The notes beneath the pieces were generated by a model. It ran no database searches, was not told the DNA's origin, and saw nothing but the letters and a program-made list of their open reading frames with translations. The translations under genes were made by a program, and so were the position numbers. DNA of 64,000 nucleotides from the NCBI GenBank assembly GCA_964057225.1, contig OZ059895.1, forward strand, positions 12,586,001 to 12,650,000, written 5' to 3'. Below, piece after piece: positions 48,201 through 57,531 of the stretch. Positions within the stretch are counted from its first letter, which is position 1, and every line of letters starts with the position of its first letter. Source of the stretch: Auanema rhodensis (Eukaryota > Nematoda > Chromadorea > Rhabditida > Rhabditidae).

Positions 48201-48282
48201 GATCAGGTGGCCGAGTGGTTAAGGCGATGGACTGCTAATCCATTGGGGTTTCCCCGCGTGAGTTCGAATCTCATCCTGATCG
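48201..48282 (+). tRNA. tRNA-Ser(GCT) copy 33
   Basis: Coding part as copy 1; repeats copy 27 with its flank, 1488 bp on. Confidence 0.97.
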
Positions 48283-48448
48283 TTAATTTTGTTTTTTATC
48301 ACAACGGACGCTCCATTCAAACTATCATTTTCTAAATAAAGCCAAGCCACCTGATTTAATAGGAAGACTATATTATTCATTTGTTGACGTTATTTATTCT
48401 CACAATAATTTCTTTGTTTATGTAAGAGTATTCTTGGAAAAACCCTGT

Positions 48449-48530
48449 GATCAGGTGGCCGAGTGGTTAAGGCGATAGACTGCTAATCCATTGGGGTTTC
48501 CCCGCGTGAGTTCGAATCTCATCCTGATCG
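48449..48530 (+). tRNA. tRNA-Ser(GCT) copy 34 (anticodon-stem variant)
   Basis: ATAGA stem; repeats copy 28, 1488 bp on. Confidence 0.9.
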
Positions 48531-48696
48531 TTAGTTTTGTTTTTTATGACAACGGATGCTCCATTCAAACTATCATTTTCTAAATAAAGCCAAGCCACCT
48601 GATTTAATAGGAAGACTATATTATTCATTTGTTGATGTTATTTATTCTCACAATAGTTTCTTTGTTTATGTAAGAGTATTCTTGGAAAAACCCTGT

Positions 48697-48778
48697 GATC
48701 AGGTGGCCGAGTGGTTAAGGCGATGGACTGCTAATCCATTGGGGTTTCCCCGCGTGAGTTCGAATCTCATCCTGATCG
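48697..48778 (+). tRNA. tRNA-Ser(GCT) copy 35
   Basis: Identical to copy 1. Confidence 0.97.
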
Positions 48779-48944
48779 TTAGTTTTGTTTTTTATGACAA
48801 CGGATGCTCCATTCAAACTATCATTTTCTAAATAAAGCCAAGCCACCTGATTTAATAGGAAGACTATATTATTCATTTGTTGATGTTATTTATTCTCACA
48901 ATAGTTTCTTTGTTTATGTAAGAGTATTCTTGGAAAAACCCTGT

Positions 48945-49026
48945 GATCAGGTGGCCGAGTGGTTAAGGCGATGGACTGCTAATCCATTGGGGTTTCCCCG
49001 CGTGAGTTCGAATCTCATCCTGATCG
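48945..49026 (+). tRNA. tRNA-Ser(GCT) copy 36
   Basis: Identical to copy 1. Confidence 0.97.
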
Positions 49027-49192
49027 TTAGTTTTGTTTTTTATCACATCGGATGCTCCATTCAAACTATCATTTTCTAAATAACGCCAAGCCACCTGATT
49101 TAATAGAAAGATTTTATTATTCATTTGTTGACGTTATTTATTCTCACAATAATTTCTTTGTTTAAGTAAGAGTATTCTTGGAAAAATCCTGT

Positions 49193-49274
49193 GATCAGGT
49201 GGCCGAGTGGTTAAGGCGATGGACTGCTAATCCATTGGGGTTTCCCCGCGTGAGTTCGAATCTCATCCTGATCG
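49193..49274 (+). tRNA. tRNA-Ser(GCT) copy 37
   Basis: Coding part as copy 1; 5' flank AAATCCTGT. Confidence 0.97.
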
Positions 49275-49440
49275 TTAATTTTGTTTTTTATCACAACGGA
49301 GGCTCCATTCAAACTATCCTTTTCTAAATAAAGCCAAGCCACCTGATTCAATAGAAAGACTTTATTATTCATTTGTTGACGTTATTTATTCTCACAATAA
49401 TTTCTTTGTTTAAGTAAGAGTATTCTTGGAAAAACCCTGT

Positions 49441-49522
49441 GATCAGGTGGCCGAGTGGTTAAGGCGATAGACTGCTAATCCATTGGGGTTTCCCCGCGTG
49501 AGTTCGAATCTCATCCTGATCG
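49441..49522 (+). tRNA. tRNA-Ser(GCT) copy 38 (anticodon-stem variant)
   Basis: ATAGA stem as copy 14. Confidence 0.9.
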
Positions 49523-49688
49523 TTAGTTTTGTTTTTTATGACAACGGATGCTCCATTCAAACTATCATTTTCTAAATAAAGCCAAGGAACCTGATTTAAT
49601 AGGAAGACTATATTATTCATTTGTTGACGTTATTTATTCTCACAATAATTTCTTTGTTTATGTAAGAGTATTCTTGGAAAAACCCTGT

Positions 49689-49770
49689 GATCAGGTGGCC
49701 GAGTGGTTGAGGCGATGGACTGCTAATCCATTGGGGTTTCCCCGCGTGAGTTCGAATCTCATCCTGATCG
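49689..49770 (+). tRNA. tRNA-Ser(GCT) copy 39 (D-loop variant)
   Basis: GGTTGAGG instead of GGTTAAGG in the D arm. Confidence 0.94.
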
Positions 49771-49936
49771 TTAGTTTTGTTTTTTATGACAACGGATGCT
49801 CCATTCAAACTATCATTTTCTAAATAAAACCAAGCCACCTGATTTAATAGGAAGACTATATTATTCATTTGTTGATGTTATTTATTCTCACAATAGTTTC
49901 TTTGTTTATGTAAGAGTATTCTTGGAAAAACCCTGT

Positions 49937-50018
49937 GATCAGGTGGCCGAGTGGTTAAGGCGATGGACTGCTAATCCATTGGGGTTTCCCCGCGTGAGTT
50001 CGAATCTCATCCTGATCG
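49937..50018 (+). tRNA. tRNA-Ser(GCT) copy 40
   Basis: Coding part as copy 1; terminator TTAGTCTTG. Confidence 0.97.
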
Positions 50019-50184
50019 TTAGTCTTGTTTTTTATGACAACGGATGCTCCATTCAGACTATCATTTTCTAAATAAAGCCAAGCCACCTGATTTAATAGGA
50101 AGACTTTTTTATTTGTTTGTTGACGATATTTGTTGTCACAATAATTTCTTTGTTTAAGTAAGAGTATTCTTGGAAAAACCTTTT

Positions 50185-50266
50185 GATCAGGTGGCCGAGT
50201 GGTTAAGGCGATGGACTGCTAATCCATTGGGGTTTCCCCGCGTGAGTTCGAATCTCATCCTGATCG
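50185..50266 (+). tRNA. tRNA-Ser(GCT) copy 41
   Basis: Coding part as copy 1; 5' flank CCTTTT. Confidence 0.97.
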
Positions 50267-50432
50267 TTAGTTTTGTTTTTTATGACAACGGATGCTCCAT
50301 TCAAACTATCATTTTCTAAATAAAGCCAAGCCACCTGATTTAATAGGAAGAATTTATTATTTATTTGTTGAAATTGTTTATTCTCACAATAATTTCTTTG
50401 TTTAAGTAAGAGTATTCTTGGAAAAACCCTGT

Positions 50433-50514
50433 GATCAGGTGGCCGAGTGGTTAAGGCGATGGACTGCTAATCCATTGGGGTTTCCCCGCGTGAGTTCGAA
50501 TCTCATCCTGATCG
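50433..50514 (+). tRNA. tRNA-Ser(GCT) copy 42
   Basis: Identical to copy 1. Confidence 0.97.
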
Positions 50515-50680
50515 TTAGTTTTGTTTTTTATGACAACGGATGCTCCATTCAAACTATCATTTTCTAAATAAAGCCAAGCCACCTGATTCAATAGAAAGAC
50601 TATATTATTCATTTGTTGACGTTATTTATTCTCACAATAATTTCTTTGTTTAAGTAAGAGTATTTTTTGAAAAACCCTGT

Positions 50681-50762
50681 GATCAGGTGGCCGAGTGGTT
50701 AAGGCGATGGACTGCTAATCCATTGGGGTTTCCCCGCGTGAGTTCGAATCTCATCCTGATCG
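50681..50762 (+). tRNA. tRNA-Ser(GCT) copy 43
   Basis: Identical to copy 1. Confidence 0.97.
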
Positions 50763-50927
50763 TTAGTTTTGTTTTTTATGACAACGGATGCTCCATTCAA
50801 ACTATCATTTTCTAAATAAAGCCAAGCCACCCGATTTAATAGGAAGAATTTATTTTTTATTTGTTGAAATTATTTATTCTCACAATAATTTCTTTGTTTA
50901 AGTAAGAGTATTCTTGGAAAACCCTGT

Positions 50928-51009
50928 GATCAGGTGGCCGAGTGGTTAAGGCGATGGACTGCTAATCCATTGGGGTTTCCCCGCGTGAGTTCGAATCTCA
51001 TCCTGATCG
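50928..51009 (+). tRNA. tRNA-Ser(GCT) copy 44
   Basis: Coding part as copy 1; the unit is 1 bp short upstream (GGAAAACCC), as for copy 47. Confidence 0.97.
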
Positions 51010-51175
51010 TTAATTTTGTTTTTTATGACAACGGATGCTCCATTCAAACTATCATTTTCTAAATAAAGCCAAGCCACCTGATTTAATAGGAAGACTTTTT
51101 TATTTGTTTGTTGACGATATTTGTTGTCACAATAATTTCTTTGTTTAAGTAAGAGTATTCTTGGAAAAACCCTGT

Positions 51176-51257
51176 GATCAGGTGGCCGAGTGGTTAAGGC
51201 GATGAACTGCTAATCCATTGGGGTTTCCCCGCGTGAGTTCGAATCTCATCCTGATCG
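51176..51257 (+). tRNA. tRNA-Ser(GCT) copy 45 (anticodon-stem variant)
   Basis: ATGAA instead of ATGGA gives an A-C mismatch; shared with copy 48. Confidence 0.9.
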
Positions 51258-51423
51258 TTAATTTTGTTTTTTATCACAACGGAGGCTCCATTCAAACTAT
51301 CCTTTTCTAAATAAAGCCAAGCCACCTGATTTAATAAAAAGATTTTATTATTCATTTGTTGACGTTATTTATTCTCACAATAATTTCTTTGTTTAAGTAA
51401 GAGTATTCTTGGAAAAACCCTGT

Positions 51424-51505
51424 GATCAGGTGGCCGAGTGGTTAAGGCGATGGACTGCTAATCCATTGGGGTTTCCCCGCGTGAGTTCGAATCTCATCCT
51501 GATCG
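51424..51505 (+). tRNA. tRNA-Ser(GCT) copy 46
   Basis: Identical to copy 1. Confidence 0.97.
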
Positions 51506-51670
51506 TTAGTTTTGTTTTTTATGACAACGGATGCTCCATTCAAACTATCATTTTCTAAATAAAGCCAAGCCACCCGATTTAATAGGAAGAATTTATTTTT
51601 TATTTGTTGAAATTATTTATTCTCACAATAATTTCTTTGTTTAAGTAAGAGTATTCTTGGAAAACCCTGT

Positions 51671-51752
51671 GATCAGGTGGCCGAGTGGTTAAGGCGATGG
51701 ACTGCTAATCCATTGGGGTTTCCCCGCGTGAGTTCGAATCTCATCCTGATCG
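51671..51752 (+). tRNA. tRNA-Ser(GCT) copy 47
   Basis: Repeats copy 44 and its short flank, 743 bp on. Confidence 0.97.
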
Positions 51753-51918
51753 TTAATTTTGTTTTTTATGACAACGGATGCTCCATTCAAACTATCATTT
51801 TCTAAATAAAGCCAAGCCACCTGATTTAATAGGAAGACTTTTTTATTTGTTTGTTGACGATATTTGTTGTCACAATAATTTCTTTGTTTAAGTAAGAGTA
51901 TTCTTGGAAAAACCCTGT

Positions 51919-52000
51919 GATCAGGTGGCCGAGTGGTTAAGGCGATGAACTGCTAATCCATTGGGGTTTCCCCGCGTGAGTTCGAATCTCATCCTGATCG
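51919..52000 (+). tRNA. tRNA-Ser(GCT) copy 48 (anticodon-stem variant)
   Basis: ATGAA stem as copy 45, 743 bp upstream. Confidence 0.9.
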
Positions 52001-52166
52001 TTAATTTTGTTTTTTATCACAACGGAGGCTCCATTCAAACTATCCTTTTCTAAATAAAGCCAAGCCACCTGATTTAATAAAAAGATTTTATTATTCATTT
52101 GTTGACGTTATTTATTCTCACAATAATTTCTTTGTTTAAGTAAGAGTATTCTTGGAAAAACCCTGT

Positions 52167-52248
52167 GATCAGGTGGCCGAGTGGTTAAGGCGATGGACTG
52201 CTAATCCATTGGGGTTTCCCCGCGTGAGTTCGAATCTCATCCTGATCG
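52167..52248 (+). tRNA. tRNA-Ser(GCT) copy 49
   Basis: Identical to copy 1. Confidence 0.97.
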
Positions 52249-52414
52249 TTAGTTTTGTTTTTTATCACATCGGATGCTCCATTCAAACTATCATTTTCTA
52301 AATAAAGCCAAGCCACCTGATTTAATAGAAAGATTTTATTATTCATTTGTTGACGTTATTTATTCTCACAATAATTTCTTTGTTTAAGTAAGAGTATTCT
52401 TGGAAAAACCCTGT

Positions 52415-52496
52415 GATCAGGTGGCCGAGTGGTTAAGGCGATGGACTGCTAATCCATTGGGGTTTCCCCGCGTGAGTTCGAATCTCATCCTGATCG
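52415..52496 (+). tRNA. tRNA-Ser(GCT) copy 50
   Basis: Coding part as copy 1; TTAATTTT trailer. Confidence 0.97.
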
Positions 52497-52662
52497 TTAA
52501 TTTTGTTTTTTATCACAACGGAGGCTCCATTCAAACTATCCTTTTCTAAATAAAGCCAAGCCACCTGATTTAATAGAAAGATTTTATTATTCATTTGTTG
52601 ACGTTATTTATTCTCACAATAATTTCTTTGTTTAAGTAAGAGTATTCTTGGAAAAACCCTGT

Positions 52663-52744
52663 GATCAGGTGGCCGAGTGGTTAAGGCGATGGACTGCTAA
52701 TCCATTGGGGTTTCCCCGCGTGAGTTCGAATCTCATCCTGATCG
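52663..52744 (+). tRNA. tRNA-Ser(GCT) copy 51
   Basis: Identical to copy 1. Confidence 0.97.
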
Positions 52745-52910
52745 TTAGTTTTGTTTTTTATGACAACGGATGCTCCATTCAAACTATCATTTTCTAAATA
52801 AAGCCAAGCCACCTGATTTAATAGGAAGACTATATTATTCATTTGTTGATGTTATTTATTCTCACAATAGTTTCTTTGTTTATGTAAGAGTATTCTTGGA
52901 AAAACCCTGT

Positions 52911-52992
52911 GATCAGGTGGCCGAGTGGTTAAGGCGATGGACTGCTAATCCATTGGGGTTTCCCCGCGTGAGTTCGAATCTCATCCTGATCG
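52911..52992 (+). tRNA. tRNA-Ser(GCT) copy 52
   Basis: Identical to copy 1. Confidence 0.97.
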
Positions 52993-53158
52993 TTAGTTTT
53001 GTTTTTTATCACATCGGATGCTCCATTCAAACTATCATTTTCTAAATAAAGCCAAGCCACCTGATTTAATAGAAAGATTTTATTATTCATTTGTTGACGT
53101 TATTTATTCTCACAATAATTTCTTTGTTTAAGTAAGAGTATTCTTGGAAAAACCCTGT

Positions 53159-53240
53159 GATCAGGTGGCCGAGTGGTTAAGGCGATGGACTGCTAATCCA
53201 TTGGGGTTTCCCCGCGTGAGTTCGAATCTCATCCTGATCG
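53159..53240 (+). tRNA. tRNA-Ser(GCT) copy 53
   Basis: Coding part as copy 1; TTAATTTT trailer. Confidence 0.97.
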
Positions 53241-53406
53241 TTAATTTTGTTTTTTATCACAACGGAGGCTCCATTCAAACTATCCTTTTCTAAATAAAGC
53301 CAAGCCACCTGATTTAATAGAAAGATTTTATTATTCATTTGTTGACGTTATTTATTCTCACAATAATTTCTTTGTTTAAGTAAGAGTATTCTTGGAAAAA
53401 CCCTGT

Positions 53407-53488
53407 GATCAGGTGGCCGAGTGGTTAAGGCGATGGACTGCTAATCCATTGGGGTTTCCCCGCGTGAGTTCGAATCTCATCCTGATCG
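53407..53488 (+). tRNA. tRNA-Ser(GCT) copy 54
   Basis: Coding part as copy 1; TTAATTTT trailer. Confidence 0.97.
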
Positions 53489-53654
53489 TTAATTTTGTTT
53501 TTTATCACAACGGAGGCTCCATTCAAACTATCCTTTTCTAAATAAAGCCAAGCCACCTGATTTAATAGAAAGATTTTATTATTCATTTGTTGACGTTATT
53601 TATTCTCACAATAATTTCTTTGTTTAAGTAAGAGTATTCTTGGAAAAACCCTGT

Positions 53655-53736
53655 GATCAGGTGGCCGAGTGGTTAAGGCGATGGACTGCTAATCCATTGG
53701 GGTTTCCCCGCGTGAGTTCGAATCTCATCCTGATCG
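53655..53736 (+). tRNA. tRNA-Ser(GCT) copy 55
   Basis: Coding part as copy 1; TTAATTTT trailer. Confidence 0.97.
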
Positions 53737-53902
53737 TTAATTTTGTTTTTTATCACAACGGAGGCTCCATTCAAACTATCCTTTTCTAAATAAAGCCAAG
53801 CCACCTGATTTAATAGAAAGATTTTATTATTCATTTGTTGACGTTATTTATTCTCACAATAATTTCTTTGTTTAAGTAAGAGTATTCTTGGAAAAACCCT
53901 GT

Positions 53903-53984
53903 GATCAGGTGGCCGAGTGGTTAAGGCGATGGACTGCTAATCCATTGGGGTTTCCCCGCGTGAGTTCGAATCTCATCCTGATCG
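53903..53984 (+). tRNA. tRNA-Ser(GCT) copy 56
   Basis: Identical to copy 1. It is the last whole gene; the next unit is cut 5 bp before its tRNA by an LTR. Confidence 0.97.
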
Positions 53985-54146
53985 TTAGTTTTGTTTTTTA
54001 TGACAACGGATGCTCCATTCAAACTATCATTTTCTAAATAAAGCCAAGCCACCTGATTTAATAGGAAGACTATATTATTCATTTGTTGATGTTATTTATT
54101 CTCACAATAGTTTCTTTGTTTATGTAAGAGTATTCTTGGAAAAACC

Positions 54147-54739
54147 GTTACTTATTGTTTCTTCCCGTCTTTTCATGGTCGGAAGATATATGTACTTCTA
54201 CCTTGTTCCTTAGGTAGGCAGACCCGAACGTCCCGATTTCCTTATTAAGACAAATACTTAAAGAGAAAAGGATTCATTATCAGATAACAAGGAAATACAA
54301 TATATGAATTACATTAAGAAAGAATATAAAGAGATATAATAAAGTATTAAATAGAGTATATATATAGATGATATAGAGATGAGACTCACATGACTATAAG
54401 ACAACCTATCTGGGTTAGGCCAGAAGCAAGAGTGCCATGTGTGTCCCATGTTGTAGGCGGGGCTTGTTCAGGCTCCCGCTATTTGAATAGCGCGCACATG
54501 TTTACCATGTGCTTGCAGATGTGACATCCCCCCACCTTAAAAAGTTGAACGTCCTCGTTCAAAAACAAAATAAATTAATTCACTTTTTAAGATAGTTGGA
54601 TGTTGGAAAAAAAAAATCATGGTGTAGTCGATAAAAAATAATGTATACAATACGATTTGAAAGTTTAGCTATTGTCTCTTCAAGTTTGTTGAATTCAAAA
54701 TGTAGTATCGAATAGATTCTATTCCATTCACTTGAGTAG
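54147..54739 (-). mobile_element. 3' end fragment of LTR retroelement 2 family
   Basis: An LTR on the minus strand (54147-54526, starting TGTCACATC in element orientation), preceded by the polypurine tract AAGGTGGGGGGA (54527-54538) and about 200 bp of internal 3' sequence. It matches 57152-57744 over its whole length, apart from a 12-bp deletion in the other copy and scattered changes. The LTR end joins the serine array 5 bp before a tRNA start. The internal end joins the middle of a tRNA-Thr with 2-bp (TG) shared sequence, so the rest of this copy has been lost. Confidence 0.85.
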
Positions 54740-54740
54740 T

Positions 54741-54784
54741 GTCTAGTAAACAGAAGGTCGCTGGTTCGATTCCAGCATGAGGCA
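54741..54784 (+). pseudogene. tRNA-Thr 3' fragment
   Basis: Starts inside the anticodon stem and keeps the anticodon loop CTAGTAA, T arm and 3' acceptor strand. The 5' half is replaced by retroelement DNA, so the A box is lost and it should be silent. Confidence 0.9.
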
Positions 54785-54956
54785 TCGTTTTAGACTTTTT
54801 CAAACTATTTTGAGGATTAATTCGTGCTTCTCGAAGCTTTTACTTCAGGTTACATCTTCTCTTATTCATTCAAATGAAATGTTTCAATTGAATATGTAAA
54901 CGCATTGTTGAAAGTGACTAAGAGATTATTATCGACAAAAGAAAATAACTTATCAA

Positions 54957-55028
54957 GCCTCATTGGCTCAGGGGCAGAGCGTCTGTCTAGTAAACAGAAG
55001 GTCGCTGGTTCGATTCCAGCATGAGGCA
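54957..55028 (+). tRNA. tRNA-Thr(AGT) copy 1
   Basis: Decodes ACN threonine codons (A34 presumably modified to inosine). The 72-nt gene has acceptor GCCTCAT/ATGAGGC with discriminator A, anticodon loop CTAGTAA on stem TCTGT/ACAGA, a short variable loop and T arm GCTGG-TTCGATT-CCAGC. Reference for the copies below. Confidence 0.97.
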
Positions 55029-55200
55029 TCGTTTTAGACTTTTTCAAACTATTTTGAGGATTAATTCGTGCTTCTTGAAGCTTTTACTTCAGGTTACATC
55101 TTCTCTTATTCATTCGAATGAAATATTTTACTTCAATACGGAGCAGTATTGTTAAAAGTGACAAAGTGATTATTATCGACAAATGAAAACAACTTATCAA

Positions 55201-55272
55201 GCCTCATTGGCTCAGGGGCAGAACGTCTGTCTAGTAAAAAGAAGGTCGCTGGTTCGATTCCAGCATGAGGCA
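55201..55272 (+). tRNA. tRNA-Thr(AGT) copy 2 (two stem changes)
   Basis: GAAC instead of GAGC in the D stem and AAAGA in the anticodon stem; probably poorly functional. Confidence 0.8.
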
Positions 55273-55444
55273 TCGTTTTGGACTTTTTCAAACTATTTTG
55301 AGGATTAATTCGTGCTTCTTGAAGCTTTTACTTCAGGTTACATCTTCTCTTATTCATTCGAATGAAATATTTTACTTCAATACGGAGCAGTATTGTTAAA
55401 AGTGACAAAGTGATTATTATCGACAAATGAAAACAACTTATCAA

Positions 55445-55516
55445 GCCTCATTGGCTCAGGGGCAGAGCGTCTGTCTAGTAAACAGAAGGTCGCTGGTTCG
55501 ATTCCAGCATGAGGCA
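55445..55516 (+). tRNA. tRNA-Thr(AGT) copy 3
   Basis: Identical to threonine copy 1. Confidence 0.97.
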
Positions 55517-55688
55517 TCGTTTTAGACTTTTTCAAACTATTTTGAGGATTAATTCGTGCTTCTCGAAGCTTTTACTTCAGATTACATCTTCTCTTATTCA
55601 TTCAAATGAAATGTTTCAATTGAATATGTAAACGCATTGTTGAAAGTGACTAAGAGATTATTATCGACAAAAGAAAATAACTTATCAA

Positions 55689-55760
55689 GCCTCATTGGCT
55701 CAGGGGCAGAGCGTCTGTCTAGTAAAGAGAAGGTCGCTGGTTCGATTCCAGCATGAGGCA
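55689..55760 (+). tRNA. tRNA-Thr(AGT) copy 4 (anticodon-stem variant)
   Basis: AGAGA instead of ACAGA creates a G-G mismatch next to the loop. Confidence 0.88.
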
Positions 55761-55932
55761 TCGTTTTAGACTTTTTCAAACTATTTTGAGGATTAATTCG
55801 TGCTTCTCGAAGCTTTTACTTCAGGTTACATCTTCTCTTATTCATTCAAATGAAATGTTTCAATTGAATATGTAAACGCATTGTTGAAAGTGACTAAGAG
55901 ATTATAATCGAGAAATGAGAATAACTTATCAA

Positions 55933-56004
55933 GCCTCATTGGCTCAGGGGCAGAGCGTCTGTCTAGTAAACAGAAGGTCGCTGGTTCGATTCCAGCATGA
56001 GGCA
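55933..56004 (+). tRNA. tRNA-Thr(AGT) copy 5
   Basis: Identical to threonine copy 1. Confidence 0.97.
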
Positions 56005-56176
56005 TCGTTTTAGACTTTTTCAAACTATTTTGAGGATTAATTCGTGCTTCTCGAAGCTTTTAATTCAGGTTACATCTTCTCTTATTCATTCAAATGAAAT
56101 GTTTCAATTGAATATGTAAACGCATTGTTGAAAGTGACTAAGAGATTATAATCGAGAAATGAGAATAACTTATCAA

Positions 56177-56248
56177 GCCTCATTGGCTCAGGGGCAGAGC
56201 GTCTGTCTAGTAAACAGAAGGTCGCTGGTTCGATTCCAGCATGAGGCA
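56177..56248 (+). tRNA. tRNA-Thr(AGT) copy 6
   Basis: Identical to threonine copy 1. Confidence 0.97.
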
Positions 56249-56420
56249 TCGTTTTAGACTTTTTCAAACCATTTTGAGGATTAATTCGTGCTTCTCGAAG
56301 CTTTTACTTCAGGTTACATCTTCTCTTATTCATTCAAATGAAATGTTTCAATTGAATATGTAAACGCATTGTTGAAAGTGACTAAGAGATTATTATCGAC
56401 AAAAGAAAATAACTTATCAA

Positions 56421-56492
56421 GCCTCATTGGCTCAGGGGCAGAGCGTCTGTCTAGTAAACAGAAGGTCGCTGGTTCGATTCCAGCATGAGGCA
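56421..56492 (+). tRNA. tRNA-Thr(AGT) copy 7
   Basis: Identical to threonine copy 1. Confidence 0.97.
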
Positions 56493-56664
56493 TCGTTTTA
56501 GACTTTTTCAAACTATTTTGAGGATTAATTCGTGCTTCTTGAAGCTTTTACTTCAGGTTACATCTTCTCTTATTCATTCGAATGAAATATTTTACTTCAA
56601 TACGGAGCAGTATTGTTAAAAGTGACAAAGTGATTATTATCGACAAATGAAAACAACTTATCAA

Positions 56665-56736
56665 GCCTCATTGGCTCAGGGGCAGAGCGTCTGTCTAGTA
56701 AAAAGAAGGTCGCTGGTTCGATTCCAGCATGAGGCA
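56665..56736 (+). tRNA. tRNA-Thr(AGT) copy 8 (anticodon-stem variant)
   Basis: AAAGA anticodon stem as in copy 2, but with an intact D stem. Confidence 0.88.
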
Positions 56737-56908
56737 TCGTTTTGGACTTTTTCAAACTATTTTGAGGATTAATTCGTGCTTCTTGAAGCTTTTACTTCAG
56801 GTTACATCTTCTCTTATTCATTCGAATGAAATATTTTACTTCAATACGGAGCAGTATTGTTAAAAGTGACAAAGTGATTATTATCGACAAATGAAAACAA
56901 CTTATCAA

Positions 56909-56980
56909 GCCTCATTGGCTCAGGGGCAGAGCGTCTGTCTAGTAAACAGAAGGTCGCTGGTTCGATTCCAGCATGAGGCA
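56909..56980 (+). tRNA. tRNA-Thr(AGT) copy 9
   Basis: Identical to threonine copy 1; the next copy is displaced by the retroelement LTR. Confidence 0.97.
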
Positions 56981-57151
56981 TCGTTTTAGACTTTCTCAAA
57001 CTATTTTGAGGATTAATTCGTGCTTCTTGAAGCTTTTACTTCAGGTTACATCTTCTCTTATTCATTCAAAAAAAAATGTTTCAATTGAATATGTACACGC
57101 ATTGTTGAAAGTGACTAAGAGATTATAATCGAGAAATGAGAATAACTTATC

Positions 57152-57519
57152 GTTACATATTGTTTCTTCCCGTCTTTTCATGGTCGGAAGATATATGTAC
57201 TTCTACCTTGTTCCTTAGGTAGGCAGACCCGAACGCCCCGATTTCCTTATTAAGACAAATACTTAAAGAGAAAAGGATTCATTATCAGATAACAAGAAAA
57301 TACACATTAAGAAAGAATATAAAGAGATATAATGAAGTATTAAATAGAGTATATATATAGATGATATAGAGATGAGACTCACATGGCTATAAGACAACCT
57401 ATCTGGGTTAGGCCAGAAGCAAGAGTGCCATGTGTGTCCCATGTTGTAGGCGGGGCTTGTTCAGGCTCCCGCTATTTGAATAACGCGCACATGTTTACCA
57501 TGTGCTAGCAGATGTGACA
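57152..57519 (-). repeat. 3' LTR of retroelement 2
   Basis: 368 bp, starting TGTCACATC in element orientation and ending near GTAAC; the outer end is certain only to 1-2 bp because both insertion sites happen to have a C there. It contains a TATATATA segment (about 57345-57361) that could be the promoter. It differs from the 380-bp copy at 54147-54526 by a 12-bp deletion and scattered substitutions. Confidence 0.85.
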
Positions 57520-57531
57520 TCCCCCCACCTT
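57520..57531 (-). other. Polypurine tract of retroelement 2
   Basis: AAGGTGGGGGGA directly before the LTR; the plus-strand primer of LTR retroelement replication. It is conserved at 54527-54538. Confidence 0.85.

Larger units (their letters stand above)
40049..54146 (+). repeat. Tandem tRNA-Ser(GCT) array, 56 genes
   Basis: About 57 direct units of 247-248 bp, each with one tRNA gene on the plus strand, except the last, which stops 5 bp before its tRNA. Two spacer forms alternate irregularly: one with TTGACGATATTTGTTGTCAC, the other with TTGACGTTATTTATTCTCAC. Each tRNA is followed by TTTTGTTTTTT, a Pol III terminator. The first unit holds a tandem duplication of ~25 bp (40133-40182). Block duplications of 3, 5 and 6 units are visible from shared variants. 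No protein-coding gene is present. Confidence 0.95.
54740..57151 (+). repeat. Tandem tRNA-Thr(AGT) array
   Basis: Direct 244-bp units, nine whole tRNA genes on the plus strand and a 3' fragment at the left end. Two spacer forms occur: one with TTCAATTGAATATGTAAACGC, the other with TACTTCAATACGGAGCAG. Each gene is followed by a weak T-run (CGTTTTAGACTTTTTC) that can stop Pol III. The array is flanked on both sides by the same retroelement 3' end in the same orientation. Confidence 0.93.

Noticed and set aside
40158..54213. Repeated 91-codon plus-strand reading frames, one in most serine units
   Set aside because: They run straight through the tRNA genes, repeat only because the DNA repeats, and break where spacer variants bring stops.
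54862..56511. Repeated 61-codon minus-strand frames containing a GIEPATF-like string
   Set aside because: They are the antisense of tRNA-Thr genes, a familiar false-protein pattern.
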